Positions 30,955 to 40,703 of a stretch of DNA of 64,000 nucleotides are shown here, one piece after another (position 1 is the stretch's first letter; each line of letters starts with the position of its first letter). The notes beneath the pieces were generated by a model. It was not told the origin of the DNA. It ran no database searches and saw only the letters and a list, made by a program, of their open reading frames with translations. The DNA is from Treponema sp. (GTDB taxonomy: Bacteria > Spirochaetota > Spirochaetia > Treponematales > Treponemataceae), in contig JAFLSN010000006.1 of assembly GCA_022510905.1 (NCBI GenBank), forward strand, positions 1 to 64,000, given 5' to 3'. Position numbers and translations under genes: made by a program.

Positions 30955-32961
30955 TTGCTTCAGGACATTCATTCACCGCAAGACCTCAAGCGTCTGCCGG
31001 AAAAGCAGCTTCCTCGGCTTGCGTCCGAAATTCGGCAGCGGATTATTTCCGTGGTGGGGAAAAACGGAGGGCATCTTGCCAGCAATCTTGGTGTCGTAGA
31101 GCTCACGATTGCACTGCACCGTGTGTTCGATTCGCCTCGGGATGCAATCGTTTGGGACGTGAGCCACCAGAGCTATGCTCACAAGATTCTGACTGGCCGC
31201 TCGGACAGGTTCGCCACGCTCCGCACCGAGGGCGGGATTTCAGGGTTCACGAGGATAAACGAAAGTCCGCATGATTTTTTTGACGCGGGGCATGCCTCCT
31301 CGTCCATTTCGTCTGCGCTGGGTCTCCTTACGGCCTGGAACCATGGGGGGCGCACCGACAAGGTGGTCGCGGTGATTGGAGACGGGGCGCTCACGGGCGG
31401 CATGGCGTTCGAGGCTCTGAGCCATGCGGGGCTTGTTTCAAAAAACCTTATTATTGTGCTCAACGACAACCAGATGTCAATCAGCCGCAACACGGGCGCC
31501 ATCTCAAGCTATCTTTCGAGGCTCACAATGGGGAGCGCCTACCAGAAGATCAGATTCAGGATAGACCGCCTTGTTGACGGCATTCCGTACATAAACAGGC
31601 ACCTTGGAAAGCTGGTTTACCGTCTCAAACGGGGCCTTAAGGGGCTGCTGCTCACCAACAACCTGTTCGTGGATCTGGGATTTGAATACGTCGGTCCGCT
31701 GAACGGCCACAACATCCACGAGCTTGAAACGGTGTTCCGCCGTGTCAAAAAGCTGCCGCGTCCTGTCGTGGTGCATGTGGTGACCAAAAAGGGAAAGGGC
31801 TACAGCCCTGCGGAAAACGACCCGTCCACGTTCCATGGGGTGGGGCCGTTCAACATCAGCGACGGCGTTGTTGAAAAATACGATGTTCCCAGCTTCACGC
31901 AGGCGTTCAGCACGGCCATGGTGTCGCTTGCGCGCAAAAACGGGAGGCTTGCGGCGATTACGGCGGCCATGTCTAAGGGCACTGGGCTTGATGCTTTTTC
32001 CCGCCATTTTAAAGACCGTTTTTTTGACGTGGGAATTGCGGAAGAGCATGCGGTGACGTTTGCGGGGGGGCTTGCTGCCGGCGGCATGGTTCCTGTCGTG
32101 GCCATCTATTCGACTTTTATACAGCGTTCGATTGACCAGATTATCGAGGACGTGGCGCTTCCGAACCGCCATGTGGTGTTTGCCGTTGACCGCGCGGGCG
32201 CGGTTGCTGACGACGGCGAGACCCACCAGGGAATGTTCGACATCGCGCTTTTCAGGGCGGTTCCGAATCTTGCCGTGCTAACCGTGGCCTCTGGTGCGGA
32301 TCTCGCAGTGTGCCTTGACTGGGCGGTTAACGTGCACACGGGGCCGGTGGCTCTGCGCTATCCAAAGCTCACCTGTCCGTCTGAGCTGCCTGAGTTTTCG
32401 GATCCTGTCAAGGAAGGCGTGGGGATTCTTCTTTCTGCGGAATCGTATGCCCCGGCGGTCGCTTCACGCCTTCTGGACGAATATGAGGCTGGAGCCCCGG
32501 ACGGCACAAGCGCCATGCCTGGGCTGAAGAAGCTGCTTTTGGTGTGCACGGGCAGCATGTACAGCGAGACACTCACGGCGGCACGTTCCCTCCTGCTTTC
32601 GGGCGTGCTGGTTGACATTTATGTTCTGCGGTTCATAAAGCCCTTTGACGGCGCGTATTTTGCGGATGTCTGCGCAGGATATGACGGTCTTGTATTTGTT
32701 GAAGACGGAGTCAGGATCGGTGGCATCTCAATGGAGCTTTCACCGCTTGTGCCAGTTCCATGCGCCGTGTGCGCCTTTCCTGACCGCTTTGTATCGACCG
32801 GCACACGGAGCCAGATTCTGGAGCGGGCGGGGCTTTCTCCGGCAGACATTGCCGAGGCGGCCATGTCGGTTCTTGGTGCGGGGCATTCCAGTGGCAACGG
32901 GCAGGGGAATGCTTTTCCCCCTAAAGGGAACGATGCTCCCGGAACAGGTGGAAAAGCATGA
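30955..32961 (+). CDS. dxs: 1-deoxy-D-xylulose-5-phosphate synthase
   Basis: This thiamine-diphosphate enzyme condenses pyruvate and glyceraldehyde 3-phosphate, the first step of the MEP isoprenoid pathway. The TTG at 30955 has GGAGGA 8 nt upstream and gives 668 residues; the frame is open further upstream but into the terminator. Motifs include SHQSYAHKILTGR, the diphosphate-binding GDGALTGGMAFEALSHAG with a later NDN, GIAEEHAVTFAGGLA, and DRAGAVADDGETHQGMFD. Length is slightly above average. It overlaps folP by 4 nt and starts a run of tightly packed genes. Confidence 0.93.
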   Translation: MLQDIHSPQDLKRLPEKQLPRLASEIRQRIISVVGKNGGHLASNLGVVELTIALHRVFDSPRDAIVWDVSHQSYAHKILTGRSDRFATLRTEGGISGFTRINESPHDFFDAGHASSSISSALGLLTAWNHGGRTDKVVAVIGDGALTGGMAFEALSHAGLVSKNLIIVLNDNQMSISRNTGAISSYLSRLTMGSAYQKIRFRIDRLVDGIPYINRHLGKLVYRLKRGLKGLLLTNNLFVDLGFEYVGPLNGHNIHELETVFRRVKKLPRPVVVHVVTKKGKGYSPAENDPSTFHGVGPFNISDGVVEKYDVPSFTQAFSTAMVSLARKNGRLAAITAAMSKGTGLDAFSRHFKDRFFDVGIAEEHAVTFAGGLAAGGMVPVVAIYSTFIQRSIDQIIEDVALPNRHVVFAVDRAGAVADDGETHQGMFDIALFRAVPNLAVLTVASGADLAVCLDWAVNVHTGPVALRYPKLTCPSELPEFSDPVKEGVGILLSAESYAPAVASRLLDEYEAGAPDGTSAMPGLKKLLLVCTGSMYSETLTAARSLLLSGVLVDIYVLRFIKPFDGAYFADVCAGYDGLVFVEDGVRIGGISMELSPLVPVPCAVCAFPDRFVSTGTRSQILERAGLSPADIAEAAMSVLGAGHSSGNGQGNAFPPKGNDAPGTGGKA

Positions 32962-33860
32962 ACGGGAGCAAAAAAACGCTCACGCTGGAGCTTTCAGACC
33001 GCACGGTTTCGACCGTGCTTCCCGCGTTCGTCGTGGGAATCTTGAACTGCACACCAGACAGCTTTTTTGCGCAGAGCCGTGGCGGGCTTGAGGAGGCTAT
33101 GCGGCTCGTTGGGGAAGGCGCGGACATAATCGATGTCGGCGCGGAGTCAACCCGGCCCGGTTCGCGCTATGTGGATGCTTCGGAAGAAATCGGCCGCCTT
33201 GTTCCTGTTGTCAGCGCCATAAGAAAGCATTCGGACATTCCAATATCTGTGGACACGCGAAAGGGCGATGTGCTTCTTGCCGCGCTTGATGCCGGCGCAG
33301 ACATGTTGAACGATGTTTCGGCCCTTGAAGATGACGCAGGCATGGCGGATCTCGTGGCAAAGCGGCATATCCCGGTGGTTCTCATGCACAAGCGGGGGGT
33401 GCCCGGTACCATGCAGTTCCAGCCGCTTTCAGTCGGCTCGTTCGGCATTGTTGACTCTTACCTGCGCTCGCGGGTGGCGTATGCCAGGGAGCGCGGCATC
33501 GAAGCCCGCAAAATCATCGTTGACCCGGGCATAGGCTTTGGAAAGGACGATTTTGCGAACGCCGAGCTTGTCGCAATGTGCGGCGGGCTCTGTGGCGGGG
33601 AATATCCCGTGCTCATGTCCCTTTCAAGGAAAAGCTTTCTCGGGAACATCACAGGCAGGGCCGTCGGGGAGCGGCTTGCAGGAACAATTTCCGCCAATCT
33701 GGTTTCGGTGCTGCGCGGTGCGAGGATGCTGCGTGTGCACGATGTAGGCGCTTGCCGTGACAGCCTTGCCGTGCTACAATCAATACTGGGCCCAGGCTTT
33801 GCGGATGCAGACGCTTCATGCCGCCCGCGCCTGAACACAACCTTGGAGAAAATGCTGTGA
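32958..33860 (+). CDS. folP: Dihydropteroate synthase
   Basis: This 300-residue TIM-barrel enzyme joins p-aminobenzoate to hydroxymethyl-dihydropterin diphosphate in folate synthesis. The conserved loops are present: VVGILNCTPDSFF, ADIIDVGAESTRPGS, ISVDTRKGDV, a MLNDVSALED strand, VLMHKRGVPGTMQ, and KIIVDPGIGFGKD. The late SRKSFLG motif is also present. The start overlaps the dxs stop (ATGA), and the stop overlaps the GTG of cdaA. Confidence 0.93.
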   Translation: MNGSKKTLTLELSDRTVSTVLPAFVVGILNCTPDSFFAQSRGGLEEAMRLVGEGADIIDVGAESTRPGSRYVDASEEIGRLVPVVSAIRKHSDIPISVDTRKGDVLLAALDAGADMLNDVSALEDDAGMADLVAKRHIPVVLMHKRGVPGTMQFQPLSVGSFGIVDSYLRSRVAYARERGIEARKIIVDPGIGFGKDDFANAELVAMCGGLCGGEYPVLMSLSRKSFLGNITGRAVGERLAGTISANLVSVLRGARMLRVHDVGACRDSLAVLQSILGPGFADADASCRPRLNTTLEKML

Positions 33861-34672
33861 ACACGCTGGACATTATTTTTAAGATCTACAATTACATCCG
33901 CCCCGTGCTGGACATAGGAATCCTGACGTTCCTCCTTTACCGCGCCTACGAGCTTGTCACCCGCACAAACGCCGTGCAGATTTTCACCGCCGCCGTTATC
34001 GTGGCAATCGTGTACGTGCTGGCCATCGTGCTCGACCTGACCACCCTGCTGTGGATTCTTTCGGTGATTGCTCCGGGGCTGCTCATCGCATTCGCGATTG
34101 TCTTTCAGCCTGAGCTTCGTAAGATTTTTCTGAAGCTGGGCCAGACCGAATGGTTTGCGCTTGGAACCCGCAGCAAGCACACGTACGTTGATTCCGTGCT
34201 GATTGCCGCCGAAATCCTTTCAAGGCAGAAACGCGGAATGCTCGCCGTCTTTATGCGCCACACCAAGCTTGACAACATCATCGAAACCGGCACAAAGCTG
34301 AACGCGGATCTTTCCTCAAATCTTCTGGTCACGATTTTTGGGCACGATACGCCATGCCATGACGGCGCCTGCGTGATTCAAGGTGGAAAGCTGATTGCCG
34401 CCGGCTGTTTCTTGCCGCTCAGCGAGCAGTACGACATCAAAAAAACATTCGGAACCCGCCACCGCGCCGCTCTGGGTCTTAGCGAAGTGAGCGACAGCGT
34501 GATACTGGTGGTGAGCGAAGAGACCGGGGCCATAACACTTGCATATGACTCCCGCCTGCATTACGATCTGACCATGGAGCAGCTGACCCGCATTCTCGAA
34601 AGCCAGCTGCAGATTACCCCCGATGCACAGAACATAGAGGACACCATCGATGAACACAAGACATCTGCTTGA
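33857..34672 (+). CDS. cdaA: Membrane diadenylate cyclase CdaA
   Basis: This 271-residue protein makes cyclic di-AMP from two ATP. Three membrane helices (about 15-85) precede the DAC domain. The catalytic motifs are DGA at 169-171 (CHDGACVI) and GTRHRAA at 199-205. The GTG at 33857 overlaps the folP stop and has GGAG upstream. The next gene encodes the YbbR-domain regulator CdaR, the usual partner. This indicates c-di-AMP signalling, commonly tied to osmotic and cell-wall homeostasis, in this organism. Confidence 0.95.
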   Translation: MNTLDIIFKIYNYIRPVLDIGILTFLLYRAYELVTRTNAVQIFTAAVIVAIVYVLAIVLDLTTLLWILSVIAPGLLIAFAIVFQPELRKIFLKLGQTEWFALGTRSKHTYVDSVLIAAEILSRQKRGMLAVFMRHTKLDNIIETGTKLNADLSSNLLVTIFGHDTPCHDGACVIQGGKLIAAGCFLPLSEQYDIKKTFGTRHRAALGLSEVSDSVILVVSEETGAITLAYDSRLHYDLTMEQLTRILESQLQITPDAQNIEDTIDEHKTSA

Positions 34673-35630
34673 ATCCGTTATAAAAGACTGGCCCGCCAAG
34701 GTCATCTGCTTTGTGATTGTGTTTTTCATTTACTTCTTCCACCAGATGTCCCTTCTCGGCAAAAAAACGTTCACGGTTCCTCTTTCTGTGACGGCGACCG
34801 GCAGCATGATTCCTGCGGAAAATCTTGGCCGGAACCGCTTTGTCAAAGTGACTGTGCGCGCACGGCGTGAACAGCTTGCCACCGTTACAGAAAATGACCT
34901 TTCGGCCACTGTTGACGTGTCCGCCTTCACGAGGGAGGGGGTCTGCAACGCCCCGGTGATTGTGATTCCCAACGAGCGCCTCCTGCTGATGGACTCGCTT
35001 GAAATACATGCGGTGCCGGAGCGTGTTCCCCTGCTGCTTGAAACGAGGACCACCCGCTATGTGCCGGTGCATGTGCAGCTATCCGGGGACTGCGCATACG
35101 GCTACGAGGTTGCAGCCGTTACATCGGTGCCGGCCACCGTGCGTGTGGACGGTCCTCGCAGCATGGTGGAAAGCCTTTCTGGAATCGACACGGAGGAGGT
35201 GGCGCTGGAGGGCCGCATGCGCACGATGCAAGTTGAAGTCCCTGTGCAGAACCAGAACAGCCTGGTTTCTCTCATGCACACGGAGCCGGTGCAGGTAACG
35301 GTGACAATCGCCGCGGAAGGAATGACACGCACGATTTCAGACGTGCGAATCACTTTTACAAACATCCCCTCGTTCCTGAACGTGTCATCGCCAACGTCGG
35401 TGCTTGATGTGACGCTGGAAGGAAAAGTGAACGTGCTGGAGTCGCTTTCCCCGGCTTCGGTCTCTGCGGTCGTCAGCTGCACAAGCGTTGCGGAGCCGGG
35501 CACATACGAGCTTCCCGTCACTGTCACGGCCCCCATGAACGCGACGGTCACGGCGCAGAGCATCGCCACGATAATGGTTTCTGCCTCCGAGCTGCCGGGA
35601 GAACCGGAGGCTCAGGAGGATGTGCAATGA
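34650..35630 (+). CDS. cdaR: YbbR-domain protein, CdaR-like regulator
   Basis: This 326-residue protein has one N-terminal membrane helix (KVICFVIVFFIYFFHQ) and an exported part built of tandem YbbR-type beta domains. An early one has RFVKVTVRARREQL, and later ones have SVPATVRVDGPRSMVESL and FLNVSSPTSVLDVTLEG. CdaR binds and modulates CdaA. It overlaps cdaA by 23 nt and acpS by 4 nt, so all three are translated from one message. GlmM, the third common member of this cluster, is not next to it. Confidence 0.88.
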   Translation: MNTRHLLESVIKDWPAKVICFVIVFFIYFFHQMSLLGKKTFTVPLSVTATGSMIPAENLGRNRFVKVTVRARREQLATVTENDLSATVDVSAFTREGVCNAPVIVIPNERLLLMDSLEIHAVPERVPLLLETRTTRYVPVHVQLSGDCAYGYEVAAVTSVPATVRVDGPRSMVESLSGIDTEEVALEGRMRTMQVEVPVQNQNSLVSLMHTEPVQVTVTIAAEGMTRTISDVRITFTNIPSFLNVSSPTSVLDVTLEGKVNVLESLSPASVSAVVSCTSVAEPGTYELPVTVTAPMNATVTAQSIATIMVSASELPGEPEAQEDVQ

Positions 35631-36037
35631 TTTTTGGCATCGGATGCGACATCGCCAAGGTAAGCCGCTTTGAGCGCTGGGTCAAGAATCCAGAGCTTTT
35701 GGAGCGATTTTTCAACAGAGAAGAACACGCCAAGGGAACTTCGGTTTCAATGCAGCGCCTTAGCGAATACTATGCCGTTCGCTTTGCCGCAAAGGAAGCG
35801 TTTTCCAAGGCACTCGGAACAGGGCTTTCTGGCTTTTCGCTCCGCGATGTTTATGTTGCAAAAGATGAGCTCAACCGTCCGTCACTTGCGGTTACAGGTG
35901 GCGCTTGGTCCCTGCTTTGCGAGCGGGCCGGGGAAAATCCTTTGGTTCAGGTTTCATTGAGCCATGAAAAAGAATATGCCCTTGCCTTTGTGGTCATAGA
36001 GAAGGGCGTTGGAGGTAAGAATGGTGCAAGGCGGTAA
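35627..36037 (+). CDS. acpS: Holo-[acyl-carrier-protein] synthase
   Basis: This 136-residue enzyme transfers phosphopantetheine from coenzyme A to acyl carrier protein. The two metal/substrate motifs are GIGCDIAKVSRF (Asp8) and RFAAKEAFSKALG (Glu57, Lys56). Length is normal. It overlaps cdaR by 4 nt and the next gene by 17 nt. Confidence 0.93.
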   Translation: MIFGIGCDIAKVSRFERWVKNPELLERFFNREEHAKGTSVSMQRLSEYYAVRFAAKEAFSKALGTGLSGFSLRDVYVAKDELNRPSLAVTGGAWSLLCERAGENPLVQVSLSHEKEYALAFVVIEKGVGGKNGARR

Positions 36038-36935
36038 GTCTTCGTCAAGAAACAGGCCTGAGGTGGATCAAAAAAAGCCGTCCATCACATACTGGTCAAA
36101 GGATCCATGCATCTGCCCGGTGTGCGGAAAGGCGTTCAGAAAGGAAATCATGCAGAAAGGGGGAGGGCGCATGATTGCGGGAAACCTCACCGACGAGCTG
36201 CACCGCCTGTTTGAGCCTTCAAAAAAATATGGGCGCATATATCCGCTCATCTACGATATCGGCGCATGCCCGAAATGCCATACCGCGCTGTTCTGGCGCG
36301 ATTTTACCGAGATGAAAGACGGCGAGACCTTCGCCCGGATAAAACAATCCGAAGACGTGCGCAAAGAGGCTGTGAACGTGATTTTTCCGCATTACCAGCT
36401 TTTGGACGAACGTACACTGTTTGACGGAGCCGCCATGTACTATCTGGCGCTCCTGTGCTACGAAAAAGCCGACATCGCCTATGCGCCCACTTTCAAGCGC
36501 GGGCAGATTGCGCTCCGGCTTGCCTGGCTGTGCCGCGACATCGACAGGGTTTTTCCCGGCCACAACTACGATTTTATCGCAGAGACATTCTACCGCAAGG
36601 CCTTGTTTTTTTACCAGCAGACGCTCATCAACGAAACGGGTCGCATAGAAAGCATCGAATCCATAGACAACCTTGGTCCTGACATGGACAAGAACTACGG
36701 CTATGACGGCGTGATTTACATCTGCGGGCTTCTGGAATACAAATACGGCCAGCATGAAAACGAAGAGCTCAGGCTAAAGAAGCTTGATGAATACAAGAGG
36801 GCCATCGCGCGTGTATTCGGGCTTGGGAAGTCTAGCAAAAGCAAGCCGGGGCCGCTTCTTGAAGTGGCCAGGAACCTGTACGACAAGCTTTCCGCCGAGC
36901 TTTCCTCAAATAACATCTTGAGCATAGATGAGTGA
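36021..36935 (+). CDS. DUF2225-type zinc-ribbon protein
   Basis: This 304-residue cytoplasmic protein has two CxxC pairs near the N-terminus (CICPVCGKAF and GACPKCHTALF), about 60 residues apart, which probably bind zinc. A long helical region with TPR-like character follows (MYYLALLCYEKADIAYAPT; IALRLAWLCRD). This fits DUF2225, a family common in spirochaetes with no assigned role. GGAGGTAAGA lies directly before ATG 36021, inside the end of acpS. Position in the lipid/c-di-AMP run gives no clear functional hint. Confidence 0.8.
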   Translation: MVQGGKSSSRNRPEVDQKKPSITYWSKDPCICPVCGKAFRKEIMQKGGGRMIAGNLTDELHRLFEPSKKYGRIYPLIYDIGACPKCHTALFWRDFTEMKDGETFARIKQSEDVRKEAVNVIFPHYQLLDERTLFDGAAMYYLALLCYEKADIAYAPTFKRGQIALRLAWLCRDIDRVFPGHNYDFIAETFYRKALFFYQQTLINETGRIESIESIDNLGPDMDKNYGYDGVIYICGLLEYKYGQHENEELRLKKLDEYKRAIARVFGLGKSSKSKPGPLLEVARNLYDKLSAELSSNNILSIDE

Positions 36936-37007
36936 CAGTTTTAGTGGCGGCACGAAGACTGCTCTTGTGCCGCACGATTTGCACGGCGCCCGGTGGTATG
37001 TTTCCAG

Positions 37008-37787
37008 ATGAAAAACATACTGCTTACGCTTTCGTATGACGGCACCGATTTTTGCGGCTGGCAGAGGCAGGATTCTGGGGCACGCAGGAATGTGGTGCGC
37101 ACCGTGCAGGGTGAATTGGAAGACGCGCTGTGCAAGATGCTCAAAACACAGGTGTCCGTGCAGGGAAGCGGACGCACTGATTCCGGTGTGCATGCGACGG
37201 CGCAGGCCGCGACTTTTTTTTCGCCGCATGATTCCGTTCCTGTACGTAACTATTGCCGTGCCCTTAACGGGCTTCTTCCCCCCGATATCCGCGTGATGGA
37301 TTCCATGGAAGTGCCTGGCTGTTTTAGCGCCAGGTTTTCAGCCACAAGCAGGACGTACCGATATGTGCTTTACACGGGCTCTGTGCCGCCTGCATACTGC
37401 ACCCGCTATGTGTGGCACCTTCCGTACAGACCGTGCCTGGAACGGTTGAACGCCATGGCCTCCGTTCTCAGGGGCGAGCTTGACTGCGCCACATTCTGCG
37501 CAAGCGGCGACCAAAGCACTTCAACCTTCCGCTGCCTGCATTCGGCCCGCTTCTGGTATGAATCCGACGAACGCCTGCTGTTTGAAATCGAGGCCAACGC
37601 TTTTTTATGGAAAATGGTGCGTTCGGTTCTGGGGACCCTGATTCAGCTTGAGCATGAAAATAAATCGGCAGAGGATTTCGCGGCCATCGTGCATAGCAGA
37701 GACCGTTCCCGTGCCGGCATCACGGCTCCTCCCAGCGGCCTTTTCTTGCACCGCGTGAATTTTGACGGAATCCGCGTGCACCCTTGA
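37008..37787 (+). CDS. truA: tRNA pseudouridine synthase A
   Basis: This 259-residue enzyme converts uridines 38-40 of the anticodon arm to pseudouridine. The catalytic Asp58 lies in GSGRTDSGVHATAQ. Other family marks are SYDGTDFCGWQRQ at the N-terminus, FSARFSATSRTYRYVL, and FLWKMVRSVLGTLI near the end. ATG 37008 begins the usual MKNILLTLSYDG; a GTG 15 nt upstream in frame is less likely. It is convergent with priA. Confidence 0.93.
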   Translation: MKNILLTLSYDGTDFCGWQRQDSGARRNVVRTVQGELEDALCKMLKTQVSVQGSGRTDSGVHATAQAATFFSPHDSVPVRNYCRALNGLLPPDIRVMDSMEVPGCFSARFSATSRTYRYVLYTGSVPPAYCTRYVWHLPYRPCLERLNAMASVLRGELDCATFCASGDQSTSTFRCLHSARFWYESDERLLFEIEANAFLWKMVRSVLGTLIQLEHENKSAEDFAAIVHSRDRSRAGITAPPSGLFLHRVNFDGIRVHP

Positions 37788-37801
37788 GCCGCTCCGTTTT
37801 G

Positions 37802-39814
37802 CTACAGCATGTTCACCGGGTCAACATCAACTTCGATGTGCACGTTTTTGGGGGGCGCGTGATCCCATGCCAGTTTTTTTGCCATGGCCTGGAGCTTCCC
37901 CATGTTTTCCCCCCTCAGCAGAATCTGTTCCCTCCATGAGCCGCCTATCTGGTGCAGGGGACATTCAGCAGGTCCGAGGATGTCTGTGCCTGGCTCTTTG
38001 CATGAAGCAAGGATTCTTGCGGCTTCTTCCGCCGCTGTCTCGGCCGCGTTGGGCACCTGGGAGCGGAACACAAAGCGAACCAGGCGAGCGAATGGCGGGA
38101 ACCGCAGCACTTTCCGCTGTGCAAGTTCCGACTGGTAGAATGCCTCTGGATTGTTTGCGACTGCAAGTGCGATTGGTTCGCGGTCCGGGCTGTAGCTCTG
38201 CACAATCACTTCTCCGTCAGGAAAGAAACGGCCCGCCCGTCCTGCCACCTGCGTGATGAGGGAAAACGTGCGCTCTGCCGCCCTGAAATCCGGGAGATGC
38301 AGGGCCGTGTCCGCGAGCACCACGCCCACCAGCTGCACTTTTGGAAAGTTGAGCCCTTTTGCGACCATCTGCGTTCCAAGCAGGATGTCGTATCCTCCTT
38401 GCTTGAATGTGTCGAGTTTCAGCTGCAATTCTCCCTTGTGGCTTACGCTGTCTGTGTCAATGCGCACAATCCGTGCGTGTGGGAATTTTGCCCGAACTTC
38501 CGCCTCGATGTATTCTGTTCCAAATCCGCTGTATCCCACGTCATACGAGCCGCAGGAGGGGCAGTGCTGTGGCGGTGAAAGGGAATAGCCGCAGTAGTGG
38601 CATCTGAGCCGCTTTTCGGCCTTGTGGTAGGTGAGCGCCACGGAACAGTTTTTGCAGGTAAGCTCGAATCCGCAGCTTGTGCACCTGAAAAAGTGGGTGA
38701 AGCCGCGGCGGTTCAAAAACAGGATTACCTGCCGTTTTGCGGCGAGTGTTTTTTTTATGCTCGAAACAAGTGTACGTGAAAGGGCTCCTTCTCCACCTTC
38801 TCGGCTCAGGTTCACGCTTTCGATGCGTGGCATTGCTCCACCTGCGAGACGCCTTGTGAGGCTGTGGCGCATGATTGTGCCTTCCTGCATGCCGTTCCAG
38901 GCTTCGACAGAAGGCGTTGCGCTTCCCATGACCAGTGGAATGCGTTGCATATGTGTGCGGTACATTGCGACTTGCCGCGCATGGTAGCGGGGGCTTGAAC
39001 CGGCCTTGTATGAGCCGTCATGCTCTTCATCTATGATTATTAGCCCAAGGTCTGGAACCGGAGCGAATACTGCGCTTCTGGCCCCCACCACAACGCGGGC
39101 TTCCCTGCGAAGGATTCGCTTCCATTCTCCAAGGCGCTGGCTCGGCGTTAGCGATGAATGGAGTATCGCTGCGGTGTTTCCGAATCTGGCTGTAACGGCG
39201 CGTGCCACCTGCGGCGTAAGCGATATTTCTGGCACGAGGTAGATCACGCCTTTGTCTTGGGCAAGCACTTCCTCTGCGGCACTTAAAAACACTTCTGTTT
39301 TTCCGCTGCCTGTCATGCCGTACAGGTAGTGGAGCGTCGTGTCCTGCGCACCGCCCAGTATGCCGCGCACTGCTTGCCGCTGCTCCATGCTGAGTTCTTT
39401 TTTCTCAAAGCTGTCCGCATCTTCCTGGAACGAAAAGCTTGGTGTCTCTGTTTCTCTTTTTCCGGACGGAACCATGGAGCATACCGCTTCCCCGATGGGC
39501 GCAAGGTAAAACCTTGACATCCATTTTGCAATCTGCACGAGGTCAGAGGTAAGGAGAGGCTCGTCGTCAACAAAACGTGTGGCGGGTCTGATTTTTTCTT
39601 CGGGAACCGAAATGTCGCTTCCTAGCTCCGTGCGGATTCCCACAACAAAACCGATAAGCTTCCTGTTTCCAAAGCGAACTTCCAGCCGGCGGCCAAAAAG
39701 CGTTTTTTTCAGCATCTCAGGCGAACGGTCGTTCGTAACAAAATCTAACGGTGGTTTGTATGTGAATGTCTGGTTCAGCGGCACGTTTACTGCCACATCA
39801 AGGTAAAGCGTCAT
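37802..39814 (-). CDS. priA: Primosomal helicase PriA
   Basis: This 670-residue helicase restarts stalled replication forks. It opens with the 3'-end-binding domain (LYLDVAVNVPLNQTFTYKPP). Walker A GMTGSGKT lies at about 166-173, and the DEEH box (IIIDEEHDGSYK) follows. The zinc-binding cysteines appear in the set CTSCGFELTCKNC, CHYCGYSL and CPSCGSYDVGYSG. Helicase motifs V-VI include GTQMVAKGLNFP and QVAGRAGR. ATG 39814 overlaps the stop of the uracil-DNA glycosylase gene by 4 nt, so the two repair genes form one operon. Confidence 0.95.
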   Translation of the reverse strand: MTLYLDVAVNVPLNQTFTYKPPLDFVTNDRSPEMLKKTLFGRRLEVRFGNRKLIGFVVGIRTELGSDISVPEEKIRPATRFVDDEPLLTSDLVQIAKWMSRFYLAPIGEAVCSMVPSGKRETETPSFSFQEDADSFEKKELSMEQRQAVRGILGGAQDTTLHYLYGMTGSGKTEVFLSAAEEVLAQDKGVIYLVPEISLTPQVARAVTARFGNTAAILHSSLTPSQRLGEWKRILRREARVVVGARSAVFAPVPDLGLIIIDEEHDGSYKAGSSPRYHARQVAMYRTHMQRIPLVMGSATPSVEAWNGMQEGTIMRHSLTRRLAGGAMPRIESVNLSREGGEGALSRTLVSSIKKTLAAKRQVILFLNRRGFTHFFRCTSCGFELTCKNCSVALTYHKAEKRLRCHYCGYSLSPPQHCPSCGSYDVGYSGFGTEYIEAEVRAKFPHARIVRIDTDSVSHKGELQLKLDTFKQGGYDILLGTQMVAKGLNFPKVQLVGVVLADTALHLPDFRAAERTFSLITQVAGRAGRFFPDGEVIVQSYSPDREPIALAVANNPEAFYQSELAQRKVLRFPPFARLVRFVFRSQVPNAAETAAEEAARILASCKEPGTDILGPAECPLHQIGGSWREQILLRGENMGKLQAMAKKLAWDHAPPKNVHIEVDVDPVNML

Positions 39815-40692
39815 GGACTGGCGTGTTTCTTTTCGAATGGCTCGGCGTAGGCGGGCACCATGGATAAAAGCCTCTCGCGGAAAGTTTTGAGGTCGTTCCA
39901 TGCCGGCCGCTTCAGGCTTTCATCGCGTAGAAGCGCGCTCGGATGGTATGTTGCCAGCAGCGGGATGCCTCCGCGGTCGAAAAATTTTCCCCTGAGCGAG
40001 TTTATCCCCTGCGAAGTTTTTAGCAGGTTCTGCGCTGCCGTGCGTCCAACTGCAAGTATGAGCGCAGGTTTGAGCAAAAGAATCTGAGATTCAAGGTAAG
40101 CTGAACATGCGTTTGCCTCGTCTGGCATGGGGGCCCGGTTCATGGGAGGGCGGCATTTTACGATGTTCGCGATGTAGCAGTTGCAGGTACGGTCAAGGCT
40201 GATGGCCGAAAGCATTTTGTCAAGGAGCTGTCCTGCGCGTCCAACAAAAGGCCTGCCTGTTTTGTCTTCATCTTCGCCCGGACCTTCGCCAACAACAAGG
40301 ACAGCGGGGTTCTCCACGCCTTCACCCGGAACTGTGTTGAGTCGTTTTTGGCAGAGCACGCAGCTTCGGCAGGCAGAGATTGTGCGTGCGATGTCGGAAA
40401 GTGATCGGTATGCAGAACCTATAAGCTCCGTTTTTTTGGCTTCGGTGTCTGATACTTCCGAACGGTCGTTAGGAGATAGGGGTGCCAACGGCTCTACCGA
40501 ATGTTCGTTAGTCTGTTCCGTGCCAGAATGTCGTGCCGCTTGGCCTTCTGGCATACAGGAAATTTCCGCCTGCGCCAGGTCATCCGCAAACGAAGGCTCT
40601 GGCCCACGAAACGCACTGGGGGCATAGCCCGCGCTCCAGGTGGCCGCCGTCTTGAGCAGCCTGTAGACGCTTTGTTTTTCTTCCGCCGTCAT
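39811..40692 (-). CDS. Family 4-type uracil-DNA glycosylase
   Basis: This 293-residue protein removes uracil from DNA. The catalytic domain starts near residue 110 with a Cys pair (CRSCVLCQKRL), then VVGEGPGEDEDKTGRPFVG and GQLLDKML. NIVKCRPPMNR follows with further cluster cysteines, and the late motif ATYHPSALLR is present. Four cysteines are consistent with the [4Fe-4S] cluster of family 4/5 enzymes. The first 100 residues are acidic, low in conservation and probably disordered. A promoter with -10 TATACT lies 11 nt from the start. Confidence 0.9.
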   Translation of the reverse strand: MTAEEKQSVYRLLKTAATWSAGYAPSAFRGPEPSFADDLAQAEISCMPEGQAARHSGTEQTNEHSVEPLAPLSPNDRSEVSDTEAKKTELIGSAYRSLSDIARTISACRSCVLCQKRLNTVPGEGVENPAVLVVGEGPGEDEDKTGRPFVGRAGQLLDKMLSAISLDRTCNCYIANIVKCRPPMNRAPMPDEANACSAYLESQILLLKPALILAVGRTAAQNLLKTSQGINSLRGKFFDRGGIPLLATYHPSALLRDESLKRPAWNDLKTFRERLLSMVPAYAEPFEKKHASP

Positions 40693-40703
40693 ATATGAGC
40701 CAC

